A DNA stretch of 64,000 nt from Phyllobacterium sp. OV277 (GTDB taxonomy: Bacteria > Pseudomonadota > Alphaproteobacteria > Rhizobiales > Rhizobiaceae). Below, piece by piece: positions 18,615 through 26,925 of this stretch. Position 1 is the stretch's first letter. Each line of letters begins with the position of its first letter. Under the pieces are notes generated by a model. The model was not told the DNA's origin. It made no database searches and saw only the letters and a program-made list of their open reading frames with translations. The stretch covers positions 1-64,000 of the forward strand of contig NZ_FNIY01000009.1 in the NCBI RefSeq assembly GCF_900104355.1. The letters are read 5' to 3'. The position numbers were made by a program, and so were the translations under genes.

Positions 18615-18875
18615 ATGTCTATTGTCAATGATTTCCATCGCCCCGCCGGTATCACCGGCAAGGAATCACGGTCGCTGTTTGGCGGTTTGCAACAGGCGGC
18701 GCAACGTATTGCCGATCTCAGGCGTGGCAATTCGCCGTTCAAGACAATGGATCTGGTGAATATTCTGCTTTGTCAGGCGGCCAGGACGCGCCGCGCAGCG
18801 ATGCCCCAGGTCAATGTGCGTATTCGCTCCGGCAGTCGCGATGGCGTTTCGGCAGTCCGTTTGAAAATTTCCTGA
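18615..18875 (+). CDS. Small hypothetical protein, 86 aa
   Basis: An open frame of 86 codons begins at an ATG at 18615, with GAGGG eight bases upstream, 48 bases after the carboxypeptidase gene. Codon third positions are GC-rich like the neighbours, which supports coding. The protein is basic, with many Arg residues, no membrane segment and no signal peptide; the N-terminal half (FGGLQQAAQRIADLRRG) could form a helix. I recognise no family. Overlapping minus-strand frames are weaker. Confidence 0.45.
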   Translation: MSIVNDFHRPAGITGKESRSLFGGLQQAAQRIADLRRGNSPFKTMDLVNILLCQAARTRRAAMPQVNVRIRSGSRDGVSAVRLKIS

Positions 18876-18893
18876 GACTCGACTGAGCTTGTT

Positions 18894-19328
18894 TTAAAGC
18901 AGTCCCAATGACGCGAGTTCGTTGCGCAGTTCCGGCGGCAATTTGGCCCGGCCTTTGCCCTGCCCTTCATCTGCAGGCGCATCTTCGCTTGTCAAATACC
19001 GCCACCCCTGAAATGCCCGGCGTGGTTGCCATTCCGTCACGATAATTCTTGGATCAAGCACCAGATGACAGCGGGAAATTCCCTCATCATCAGTAAAGGT
19101 GCGGATATCAGTCAGTATCTGGCGGCATTGGACATTGCCCTTGATCACCCAATAGAGCGATCCGCCCGCCAACAATTCCTCGACCCGCTTGGGCACCATG
19201 CGCGTGGTGTGAAACTGTTCCGGCGACAGACCGGCGCGCCTGCGCTCATCGAGCCGGAAATCGATCCATGCTGCAAGATCTTCGATCGCAGTGCAGCCGA
19301 CGCAAAGTTTAACAAGATTGAGAGCCAT
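18894..19328 (-). CDS. DUF1489 family protein
   Basis: Conserved alphaproteobacterial protein of unknown function (DUF1489, COG5458). From the ATG at 19328 it has 144 aa, beginning MALNLVKLCVGC. Other conserved parts are RMVPKRVEELLAGGSLYWVIKG and the segment LDPRIIVTEWQPRRAFQGWRYL. It appears cytosolic. The pattern of a pilus-independent small basic protein gives no clue to its role. An upstream in-frame start at 19385 is less likely. It is convergent with the small gene at 18615. Confidence 0.85.
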   Translation of the reverse strand: MALNLVKLCVGCTAIEDLAAWIDFRLDERRRAGLSPEQFHTTRMVPKRVEELLAGGSLYWVIKGNVQCRQILTDIRTFTDDEGISRCHLVLDPRIIVTEWQPRRAFQGWRYLTSEDAPADEGQGKGRAKLPPELRNELASLGLL

Positions 19329-19387
19329 GGGAGAGAATTGACGCTTTCGCGTGCCAAGGTCAACCAAAACCCATGGGTTCTCCACAA

Positions 19388-19423
19388 AGGGTCAGCGAAC
19401 GCGGTGATTTCGTCCGCTGACCT
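19388..19423 (-). terminator. Stem-loop after the NCS2 permease gene
   Basis: GGGTCAGCG at 19389-19397 pairs with CGCTGACCT at 19415-19423, with a 17-base loop. On the minus strand the second arm is followed by CCCTTTGTGG. It lies 11 bases after the permease stop, so it probably acts as a moderate terminator before the DUF1489 gene. Confidence 0.4.
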
Positions 19424-19433
19424 CGGTAAACAC

Positions 19434-20963
19434 TTAGTGACCGGTTGCCGCGATGGCGCTTCCACCCGGAGCCTGCCGCTTGGAAACGACCGCCGGGTGA
19501 TCCGGCGCAACAACGGGCACTTCCGTTCCCTGCGCATCATATAGCTTGCCGTTGAGGAAATAATCGCCATCGTGCAGCTCGGCGATATCCTGATACCGCA
19601 GCACGCGCTCTGTTCCCGCTACAAATACCGACTGCTGATCCGAGTTCCCGGCGGTCAAATGGTTGAACACGATGTTCAATGTAATTGCCATGAGCGCTGC
19701 CGAGCTGATGCCCGAGTGAAAAATCGTGGCAAACCAGCTGGGGAAATGATCGTAGAAGGTTGGTGAAGCAATCGGGATCATGCCAAAGCCAAGCGATGTG
19801 GCGACAACAATCAGGTTCATGTTGTTTTTGTAATCGACCTTGGAGAGTGTCCTGATGCCGCTTGCGGCCACCGTGCCGAAAAGAACCACTCCGGCACCAC
19901 CAAGCACAGCACTTGGCACAGCGGCGACAACGCGGCCCATGACGGGCAGCAAACCAAGGCCGACCAGAAATAGCCCACCCGTTGCCACCACATAGCGGCT
20001 CTTGATGCCCGTTACCGCAACCAGTCCGACATTCTGGGCAAAGGCGCTTTGGGTGAACGAACCGAAGACCGGCGCGATCAGGCTTGAAAGCATGTCGGCG
20101 CGCAGACCATCGCCGAGGCGGCGTGAGTCCACCTTGGTCTCGATGATCTCGCCGACGGCCAGAATGTCAGCTGATGTCTCGACCAAAGTCACCATAATGA
20201 CAATGAACATGGAAATGATCGCCGCAAGTTGAAAGGTTGGATAGCCCCACTGAAAAATCGTCGGCAGGGCGACAATCGGTCCGTCGCTTACTTTCGAGAA
20301 GTCGGTCATGCCAAGTGCCAGTGCAATGAGCGTTCCGATGACGATGGCCAATAGAATCGAAAGCCGTGAAATCCTGGCACTGCCGACCTTGCTGAGCAGA
20401 AGCACGATAACCAAAGTCAGAGCCGCCAGCTCGATGTTGGCCATGCTGCCAAAATCCGGCGCCTTGCTGTTGCCGCCCATCGCCCAGCGCGCTGCAACAG
20501 GCATAAGCGTCAGGCCAATAGTCGTAATCACAATTCCGGTGACCAAGGGCGGGAAAAACCGGGTGATTCTTGAGAAGATTGGTGTGATTAACAACCCTAT
20601 GAACGAAGCGACCATGACAGCACCCAGTACGGCCCCGATCCCTCCATTGCCTGTTATGGCAACCATTGTGGCTACACCCGAGAACGATACGCCCTGAACA
20701 AGAGGCAATCGGCAGCCGAAAAAGGGCAAGCCTATCGTTTGCAGGATCGTGGCCAACCCTCCGGCAAAGAGCGATGCGGTGATCAGTAGTCCGATATCGT
20801 TCGGCGACAAGCCTGCCGCCTGTCCCAAGATCAACGGAACGGCGATGATCCCGCCATACATGGTCAGGACATGTTGAAAGCCGTAGGCCAGATTGGCCGC
20901 TATTCCCAGATTTTCGTCTTCAGGTCGTTCTTGCGGTGTATTCCCATGTAAATTTGATGCCAA
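19434..20963 (-). CDS. NCS2-family nucleobase permease (xanthine/uric acid type)
   Basis: Membrane symporter of the nucleobase:cation symporter-2 family, with 12-14 hydrophobic segments over 509 aa. The family motif around FTQSAFAQNVGLVAVTGI, with the QNVG substrate-site sequence, and VPSAVLGGAGVVLFG place it in the xanthine/uric acid group rather than the uracil group. I place the start at a TTG at 20963, because GGGAGG lies eight bases upstream; an ATG at 21008 has none. No purine catabolic genes are adjacent, so the substrate is inferred from the family. Confidence 0.88.
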   Translation of the reverse strand: MASNLHGNTPQERPEDENLGIAANLAYGFQHVLTMYGGIIAVPLILGQAAGLSPNDIGLLITASLFAGGLATILQTIGLPFFGCRLPLVQGVSFSGVATMVAITGNGGIGAVLGAVMVASFIGLLITPIFSRITRFFPPLVTGIVITTIGLTLMPVAARWAMGGNSKAPDFGSMANIELAALTLVIVLLLSKVGSARISRLSILLAIVIGTLIALALGMTDFSKVSDGPIVALPTIFQWGYPTFQLAAIISMFIVIMVTLVETSADILAVGEIIETKVDSRRLGDGLRADMLSSLIAPVFGSFTQSAFAQNVGLVAVTGIKSRYVVATGGLFLVGLGLLPVMGRVVAAVPSAVLGGAGVVLFGTVAASGIRTLSKVDYKNNMNLIVVATSLGFGMIPIASPTFYDHFPSWFATIFHSGISSAALMAITLNIVFNHLTAGNSDQQSVFVAGTERVLRYQDIAELHDGDYFLNGKLYDAQGTEVPVVAPDHPAVVSKRQAPGGSAIAATGH

Positions 20964-21096
20964 GGTAGTGTCCTCCCAATACCTTTGTGCAGCCCAACCA
21001 GATGTCACTGATCGGGCGGGATGAAACTATGGCACCATTTTGGGATTTGACTGTATCTGATTTATTGAAAGTGTTTTCGGCAATGCACGGGTATTG

Positions 21097-22497
21097 TCAG
21101 CACTCGACCACATTCACCGCAAGACCGCCGAGACTGGTTTCCTTATAACGCTCGTTCATGTCACGCCCCGTCTGGCGCATGGTTTCAATACATGCGTCGA
21201 GCGGTACGAAGTGCGTGCCATCGCCTTTGATGGCGAGCGAGGCAGCAGTCACAGCCTTAACCGCTCCAAGCGCATTGCGCTCGATGCAAGGCACCTGCAC
21301 GAGACCGGCGACGGGATCGCAGGTCATGCCAAGGTGATGTTCCAGCGCGATTTCTGCGGCATTCTCGATCTGGGCAGCGGAGCCGCCCATAACGGCGGCA
21401 AGTCCGGCTGCCGCCATGGCAGAGGCGGAACCCACCTCGCCCTGACAACCGACTTCCGCGCCTGAAATAGACGCATTGTGCTTGATGACACCGCCAACGG
21501 CAGCTGACGTCAGCAGGAAGTCACGAATACCATTGGCATCCGCATCATCATGGAAATGCAGGTAATAGCGCAGCACTGCCGGGACGACACCCGCAGCGCC
21601 ATTGGTCGGTGCAGTGACAACCCGCCCGCCAGCGGCGTTTTCCTCATTGACGGCCATGGCGTAAACTGAGAGCCAGTCATTGGCCAGAAGCGGGTTCATG
21701 CGGTTCTGCCGCCATTCCTCCTGCAGCCGGTCATGCAGATAACGCGCGCGACGCTTGACCTTGAGCCCGCCGGGCATAATGCCTTCCTGCTCCAGACCGC
21801 GCTCAATACAGGAGCGCATGGCCGACCAGATGCGATCAAGACCTGTATTCAGATCGTCGCGGCTCATGAAAACTTCTTCGTTGCGGCGCTTCATTTCCGC
21901 AATGGACAATCCGCTTTCCTTGCTCATGGCAAGCATCTGCGCCGCGTTCTTGAACGGGAATGGAACCGGGTCTTCAGCTTTGGGAGCCGTCCGGGTCTTG
22001 GCGCTTTCAAGCTCTTCTTCGGTGACGACAAAGCCACCACCAATCGAATAGAAAATACGGCGCAACAGCAGGCGCTCATCCGCATCATAGGCTTCGAAGG
22101 CCATGCCATTGGCGTGACCCGGCAATGGCGTCCGGCGATCCATGATCAAATCCGTAGCCGGATCGAAGCGATAGGCAGGATGTCCGTCAGGGCGAATACG
22201 TTTTTCCTGCTTCACTGTTTCCAGCAGCGCATCCATCTGGTTGGGATCAATCGTGGCCGGCAGAAGACCACAGAGGCCCAGAATAACCGCACGATCCGTC
22301 GCATGACCAATACCGGTGAAAGCCAGCGATCCGTGCAAATGCACGCGCAGCCGGTCAACCTTCACGCCCGTCGGCCGTGGCCATTGTCCGCTCTTCAATT
22401 CCGCGAGAAACAACCCGCCAGCGGTCATCGGGCCCATCGTGTGAGAACTCGAAGGGCCAATGCCGATTTTATACAGATCGAAAACCGACAGGAACAT
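21097..22497 (-). CDS. sdaA: L-serine ammonia-lyase, iron-sulfur type
   Basis: Converts L-serine to pyruvate and ammonia; one-chain bacterial enzyme with a 4Fe-4S cluster. The N-terminal [19 protein letters not shown] is diagnostic. The C-terminal half has the conserved [17 protein letters not shown] and [20 protein letters not shown] segments, whose Cys residues bind the cluster. Length 466 aa is normal. It may use serine formed from glycine, the end product of the betaine route elsewhere in the window, but no direct link is visible. Confidence 0.96.
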   Translation of the reverse strand: MFLSVFDLYKIGIGPSSSHTMGPMTAGGLFLAELKSGQWPRPTGVKVDRLRVHLHGSLAFTGIGHATDRAVILGLCGLLPATIDPNQMDALLETVKQEKRIRPDGHPAYRFDPATDLIMDRRTPLPGHANGMAFEAYDADERLLLRRIFYSIGGGFVVTEEELESAKTRTAPKAEDPVPFPFKNAAQMLAMSKESGLSIAEMKRRNEEVFMSRDDLNTGLDRIWSAMRSCIERGLEQEGIMPGGLKVKRRARYLHDRLQEEWRQNRMNPLLANDWLSVYAMAVNEENAAGGRVVTAPTNGAAGVVPAVLRYYLHFHDDADANGIRDFLLTSAAVGGVIKHNASISGAEVGCQGEVGSASAMAAAGLAAVMGGSAAQIENAAEIALEHHLGMTCDPVAGLVQVPCIERNALGAVKAVTAASLAIKGDGTHFVPLDACIETMRQTGRDMNERYKETSLGGLAVNVVEC

Positions 22498-22613
22498 TCG
22501 GGCTACCTCAACAGGTGAAATTGCATATAGCGTATAATGGCTGTTCTGGCGTCTGCGCCGAAGCCAGCCACCGACCTAGCGTTGTGTTTCTACGACATGC
22601 CAGACCAAAGAAA

Positions 22614-22638
22614 AAGGGTGCAGTCGCGCCGCACCCTT
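22614..22638 (-). terminator. Intrinsic terminator upstream of sdaA
   Basis: AAGGGTGC at 22614-22621 pairs with GCACCCTT at 22631-22638. On the minus strand the stem is followed by TTTTTCTTTGG. It is located 49 bases after the stop of the 33-codon membrane protein gene and 117 bases before sdaA, so it ends that small transcript. Confidence 0.75.
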
Positions 22639-22687
22639 ACATCAGAAAATTATTCCGGCTCAACTGGTATGGAGCCTGCTATTTTAC

Positions 22688-22789
22688 TCAGTGAATAACG
22701 ACCAGATAGGTCACAAGTAAAATCACTGCAAAACCAACGACTGCCCAGGCTGTAATGCCCCAGCAGGATTTTTGAACGCTATCGTCCAT
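22688..22789 (-). CDS. Small single-span membrane protein, 33 aa
   Basis: The frame starting at the ATG at 22789 encodes a charged N-terminus (MDDSVQKS), then a hydrophobic span of about 22 residues (WGITAWAVVGFAVILLV onward), ending in His. An AGGGAAA lies upstream but at a long spacing. A good intrinsic terminator follows at 22614-22638, supporting a real short transcript. The frame is open upstream to 22966 but that part looks non-coding. Function unknown; it could be a small subunit of a membrane complex. Confidence 0.45.
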   Translation of the reverse strand: MDDSVQKSCWGITAWAVVGFAVILLVTYLVVIH

Positions 22790-23084
22790 GAATTTTGTAT
22801 TTCCCTGTTTCTCTTGGAAGGACACGATTCTCTCGAAAGGCTCCGTCTCTGGGAGAGTGGATATAACTGTCCATACCTTTCTTCGCAACGCCAAAGGTGG
22901 CAAAATCAGGGCGAACACACGCATAGCTGAAATGCGCCAAGTGCATGACACCAATGATATCAACACCTTAAATGGAAATACTGCTCACGGCGCCGTTTAC
23001 GATTGGGGTAAAATCATGTTGAGTGCAACAGTAAAACGAGTAACTTGCCGTTCATAGCCTTCATCTCCCACCGAGAGAGCCCGC

Positions 23085-23804
23085 ATGGAATCCGCACGCT
23101 TAATGTCCTACTGGGTTGATGCGCTGGCCCTTCTCTATTTCTTCGGCGTATGGGGGCTGTATTCGCACACGACGGCAAACGGGTTTCTCAATCGGCGCTC
23201 GCTGACATCGGAAATGAATCTGGCAAGGCGGCAATGGATGACCACCATGTCGAGCCGTGAGTTGCGCATGATCGACACCAGCATCATGATCGGCTTGCAG
23301 CAAGGCACCGGCTTTTTTGCGTCAACATCGATTCTTGCCATTGGCGGCTGTTTCGGTCTGCTGAATTCATCCGGGCGGGTGGTCACGCTTTTCCACGATA
23401 TACCGTTTCTGGGCGAGACAACCGAGCGGCTTTTTGAAACCAAAGTTCTCGGTCTGCTGGTTCTCTTCGCCTATGCGTTCTTCAAGTTTGCCTGGGCATA
23501 CCGGCTGTTCAACTATTGCTCAATTCTGATCGGCGGCGTGCCGATGGCGCGTGACAAGGCCCCGGACGATCCGCAGGTCGTCTTTGCCGTCAACCGGGCG
23601 GCAGAGATCAACATTCTGGCTGGCCAGCATTTCAACAGCGGGTTGCGCGGGATTTTCTTTTCCATCGGTTATCTCGGATGGTTCCTCGACCCCATCCTGT
23701 TCATGATCACGACCAGCCTGGTTGCGGTTGTCCTCTTGCGCCGTCAGTTTTTCTCGAACGCCCGCGATGCGCTCATGCGCAATAATGCCGAGACTGATTC
23801 ATAG
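23085..23804 (+). CDS. DUF599 family membrane protein
   Basis: Integral membrane protein of the DUF599 (COG3821) family, unknown function, 239 aa. It has four to five hydrophobic segments: residues about 8-25, 70-90, 120-140 and two near the C-terminus. Conserved parts are SRELRMIDTSIMIGLQQGTGFFAS and FKFAWAYRLFNYCSILIGGVP. The ATG at 23085 follows a GAGAG sequence. Its 3' end overlaps the convergent MFS gene by six bases. Confidence 0.88.
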   Translation: MESARLMSYWVDALALLYFFGVWGLYSHTTANGFLNRRSLTSEMNLARRQWMTTMSSRELRMIDTSIMIGLQQGTGFFASTSILAIGGCFGLLNSSGRVVTLFHDIPFLGETTERLFETKVLGLLVLFAYAFFKFAWAYRLFNYCSILIGGVPMARDKAPDDPQVVFAVNRAAEINILAGQHFNSGLRGIFFSIGYLGWFLDPILFMITTSLVAVVLLRRQFFSNARDALMRNNAETDS

Positions 23805-25130
23805 TCCGCGCGGCAGGTAGCGCCAGACGACGATTGCCGTGAACACCATCAGCATTCCAAGCGCGATGAAAATCGCGCCAAGGCTGAAAAATGTCAGAAT
23901 GATCGAATAGAAGAACGCGGGCAAAAGTTCGGAGAAATCGAGATAGGTCCTGTATACTGAGGTCATTTGCGCCCGCTCATGCGGATGAACCGCGCGAATG
24001 AATGTCGTTGACGCCAGCGTATCCAGCGCGACGCAGAAAAAAGCGCCGGTCAGCAGCATGAGCGCTGCAATCATCGGGAATTTTTCACCGGCAAGTCCAG
24101 CACCGGCCAGCGCCAACGCCAGAAGAACGAAGACACCCGAAATCGTCCGCATCAGCCCCTTGGCCATGCCAACCTTGCCCCACAGGATCGACCCAAGCAG
24201 AAACAGGTTGCCAAGCGATACGAGCAGACCACCCGCAAGCTTGCCCTGCCCCGTCGCCACCATGAGAATAGGGCCGTAGACAAAGAACGTGCTCCAGTAG
24301 CACGACCGCGAGAATGCAATGAGCCATGCCAGCCGCAGACGTGGCTGGGCAACAAACCGCCTGACATTGGCAATGGGATTGGCGGCGCGGCTCGGACCTT
24401 TCTGCAGGGCCGGATTGTCGCTCAGGCGGAAATACCAGAACAGGGTCAGCAGCAGCAGGGAAAAGCCGATCGACAACAGGAACGGCGCGATCATCCCCAT
24501 CGTGCTATAGAGGAAAACGCCAAGGAATGGCCCCGCTGTCCACGCAACGGTGGCCGTTGCCATACGCACGGATTCAGCGCGGACCAGTTCGCCCCTCTTG
24601 ATGTGATCCATGATGTAGAGGCTCAGGGTGATCGACAGCGCACCCGCGCCAAAAGTGCGCAGGAAAAGTCCAGCCGCCTGTCCCGGCACCGTATCCAGCG
24701 CAAAGGCGCCGCAGCCGAGCATCAGCGACACCGCACCAGATGTATAGACCCAGCGGCGCGGTATGCGGACAATCAGCAGCGGAATCGACAGTGTCACCAT
24801 CAATCCAAGCATCGACATACAGGTATAAAGGATGCTTACGCTGCGTTCGCTCTGCAGCAGATCATAGGTCTGGATCGGCACCACGCTGGTGATGATCGCA
24901 CGGGCCATCGACTCGATGCCAAAGAGGATCGCAAACACCCGAGCTGTCGGGCGTTTGGCCGTACTGATCCAGATAGGATGGCGAACTTGATTGATCACTG
25001 GCTTGGCTATCGGGGATGTGCTGATTCGAGCGCCCTTGGACAATCGGACGCCACGCAAGGGATAGCAGTCAATCAAGCGACATAATATGTCTGTTTCGCA
25101 GAAAATGCTGAAATAAATGCGAAATATCAA
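23799..25130 (-). CDS. MFS transporter
   Basis: Major facilitator protein with 12 predicted membrane segments, up to 443 aa. The loop after segment two contains a VRIPRRWVY stretch in place of the classical GRR motif. The substrate cannot be told; the general layout resembles drug or metabolite exporters. The first 70 residues before FAILFGIESMARAIITSVV are polar and poorly conserved in character, so the true start is likely downstream of 25130 (for example a GTG at 24998). It overlaps the DUF599 gene tail to tail. Confidence 0.8.
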   Translation of the reverse strand: MIFRIYFSIFCETDILCRLIDCYPLRGVRLSKGARISTSPIAKPVINQVRHPIWISTAKRPTARVFAILFGIESMARAIITSVVPIQTYDLLQSERSVSILYTCMSMLGLMVTLSIPLLIVRIPRRWVYTSGAVSLMLGCGAFALDTVPGQAAGLFLRTFGAGALSITLSLYIMDHIKRGELVRAESVRMATATVAWTAGPFLGVFLYSTMGMIAPFLLSIGFSLLLLTLFWYFRLSDNPALQKGPSRAANPIANVRRFVAQPRLRLAWLIAFSRSCYWSTFFVYGPILMVATGQGKLAGGLLVSLGNLFLLGSILWGKVGMAKGLMRTISGVFVLLALALAGAGLAGEKFPMIAALMLLTGAFFCVALDTLASTTFIRAVHPHERAQMTSVYRTYLDFSELLPAFFYSIILTFFSLGAIFIALGMLMVFTAIVVWRYLPRGL

Positions 25131-25211
25131 TCATCCAGCGCATGGGAACACGTGGATTTTGTTTTCCAACTCCCCTAGCTTGCATAGAGTTGCATTAATC
25201 GAGATTCCCGT

Positions 25212-26186
25212 ATGAGCCAGACTGAGACGTTGACCCCGCCCGCCAAATCCCGTCTCGGCAAGCTCGACGTTTTGCGGGGCATCGCGCTCATCGCTATGGC
25301 CACCTATCACACGGGCTGGGATTTCGAGTTTTTCGGCTATATGGAGCCCGGCACCACCGGCCATGGGGCGTGGAAGCTCTATGCCCGCATCATCGCCTCG
25401 ACCTTTCTTGTGCTTGTCGGTTTCAGCCTTGTTCTTGCGCATCGCAACGGCGTTCGCTGGCGACCCTTTGGTATCCGTCTTGTGCAGATTGTCCTGGCAT
25501 CACTGGCGGTCACGCTTGTTACCCTGTATATCACGCCGGATAGTTTTGTGTTTTTTGGCATTCTGCACGAGATTGCCGCCGCAAGTGTACTCGGCCTGTT
25601 GTTCCTGCGCCTTCCGGCTATCGTGATTGCTGTGGCAGCAGCCGCTGTTGTCGCCGCACCGCATTATCTGGCATCGGCCACATTCGACGGGCCGGTTTTC
25701 TGGCCGCTGGGCCTGTCGGAAATGCCGATCCTTTCGAATGATTACGTCCCGGTTTTCCCGTGGTTCGGTCCGGTACTCGCCGGAATGGCGCTTGCCAAAA
25801 CTCTGCTGCACTTCAATCTCACGGGAATTTTCGCAGGAAACATTGTTCCCGGCTGGCTCGACCGCGGATTGCGGTTCATCGGGCGGCACAGTCTGGCATT
25901 CTATCTCATTCATCAGCCGGTTCTATTCGGCTGCGTGTTCCTCATTGCTCAGGTGTTTCCTCCTGCAACGCTGACGCCACACGAGGTTTTTGACCGGGAA
26001 TGCACGCGTACCTGTTCTGCGGACAATGAGAAGGCATTCTGTGAGCGCTTCTGCACCTGCACGATGAGCCAGCTGGAAACACAGAAGATTTTCGATGATG
26101 TCTATGCGGGCAAACGCACGCAGGACAATGATCCGCAGATACAGGATATTACCAACATGTGCACCAATGAGGCAATGCAGCCTTAA
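25212..26186 (+). CDS. DUF1624 acyltransferase-like membrane protein with Cys-rich tail
   Basis: Membrane protein of the DUF1624 (COG3503) family, related to heparan-alpha-glucosaminide N-acetyltransferase, which transfers acetyl groups across a membrane. The N-terminal RLGKLDVLRGIALIAMATYHTGWDF carries the family Arg/His residues, followed by about seven hydrophobic segments. After the last segment there is a hydrophilic tail of about 70 residues containing six Cys (ECTRTC, FCERFCTC and one near the end). The acceptor is unknown. It is divergent from the MFS gene. Confidence 0.85.
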   Translation: MSQTETLTPPAKSRLGKLDVLRGIALIAMATYHTGWDFEFFGYMEPGTTGHGAWKLYARIIASTFLVLVGFSLVLAHRNGVRWRPFGIRLVQIVLASLAVTLVTLYITPDSFVFFGILHEIAAASVLGLLFLRLPAIVIAVAAAAVVAAPHYLASATFDGPVFWPLGLSEMPILSNDYVPVFPWFGPVLAGMALAKTLLHFNLTGIFAGNIVPGWLDRGLRFIGRHSLAFYLIHQPVLFGCVFLIAQVFPPATLTPHEVFDRECTRTCSADNEKAFCERFCTCTMSQLETQKIFDDVYAGKRTQDNDPQIQDITNMCTNEAMQP

Positions 26187-26188
26187 AT

Positions 26189-26370
26189 GGTGTGGTTCGT
26201 GGTTCGACAAGCTCACCATGAGGGAGAGTGTGGATGCAACGATAATCGCGAAGGTTTCGGCATAAATCATAAAGGCTCACGCACAAAGGTTGGGCATAAG
26301 GGTTGCAGAATAAAGCTCCCTTACATCCCCACTCTCCCTCATGGTGAGCCTGTCGAACCACGAACCACTG
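26189..26370. repeat. Type A palindromic repeat, copy 2
   Basis: The left arm at about 26195-26228 has TCGTGGTTCGACAAGCTCAC and the right arm at 26332-26368 is its complement. The interior includes GATGCAACGATAATCGCG and GGTTGCAGAATAAAGCTCCC. It begins three bases after the stop of the DUF1624 gene and lies between two convergent genes. Confidence 0.85.
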
Positions 26371-26415
26371 ATTTATGCAGCCTTGTTAGCGTAATCTTGG
26401 AAGTGAGCGTAAATC

Positions 26416-26802
26416 TCAGGTATTAACACCCAGCTCTGCCAGCCGCTCAATGCAGGCCTCTTCCACCTGATCAAGTTCCGTTAGCGTCTCTTCAATATCC
26501 CGGCGCTTTTGGCGTAAATCACCACGTTTTTCTTCCACGCGCTTCATCAACAGGTGCAGTTGACCCATTTCACCCGGTGGCTCGGTGTACATTTGCACGA
26601 TCTCGTGGATCTCGGCGATGGAAAAGCCGAGGCGCTTGCCGCGAAGGATCTGCTTGAGAAGATGCCGGTCGGATGGACGAAACAGGCGGGTGCGTCCACG
26701 GCGAACCGGGTGGATCAGCCCCTCGTCCTCATAAAAGCGCAATGTCCGCGTCGAAACGCCAAACTCCCGCGTCAGCTCAGTAATGGAATAATATTCGCGC
26801 AT
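26416..26802 (-). CDS. MerR-family transcriptional regulator
   Basis: DNA-binding regulator of 128 aa. The N-terminal winged helix is typical: YYSITELTREFGVSTRTLRFYEDEGLI, then RTRLFRPSDRHLL. The C-terminal part is a dimerising coiled coil (LMKRVEEKRGDLRQKRRDIEETL). It lacks the metal-binding Cys of MerR/CueR, and resembles regulators of branched-chain amino acid or acyl-CoA breakdown such as LiuR. I chose the ATG at 26802; two earlier in-frame ATGs lie at 26826 and 26850. Its target is not evident from the neighbours. Confidence 0.88.
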   Translation of the reverse strand: MREYYSITELTREFGVSTRTLRFYEDEGLIHPVRRGRTRLFRPSDRHLLKQILRGKRLGFSIAEIHEIVQMYTEPPGEMGQLHLLMKRVEEKRGDLRQKRRDIEETLTELDQVEEACIERLAELGVNT

Positions 26803-26925
26803 GACAGACACTGCTCTGTTTCTCATTATTTCACACGAATGTTTGGCCACGCAATTACGTAAAAGTCAATTGCACCTTTGTTCGCACAAATGAACGTTGG
26901 TCACAAACCTTACGTAAGAGGCGTT

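Noticed and set aside
22788-23057. 89-codon plus-strand frame in the gap before the DUF599 gene
   Set aside because: No ribosome site, atypical codon use and no recognisable feature; I see nothing else in this gap beyond the promoter region.
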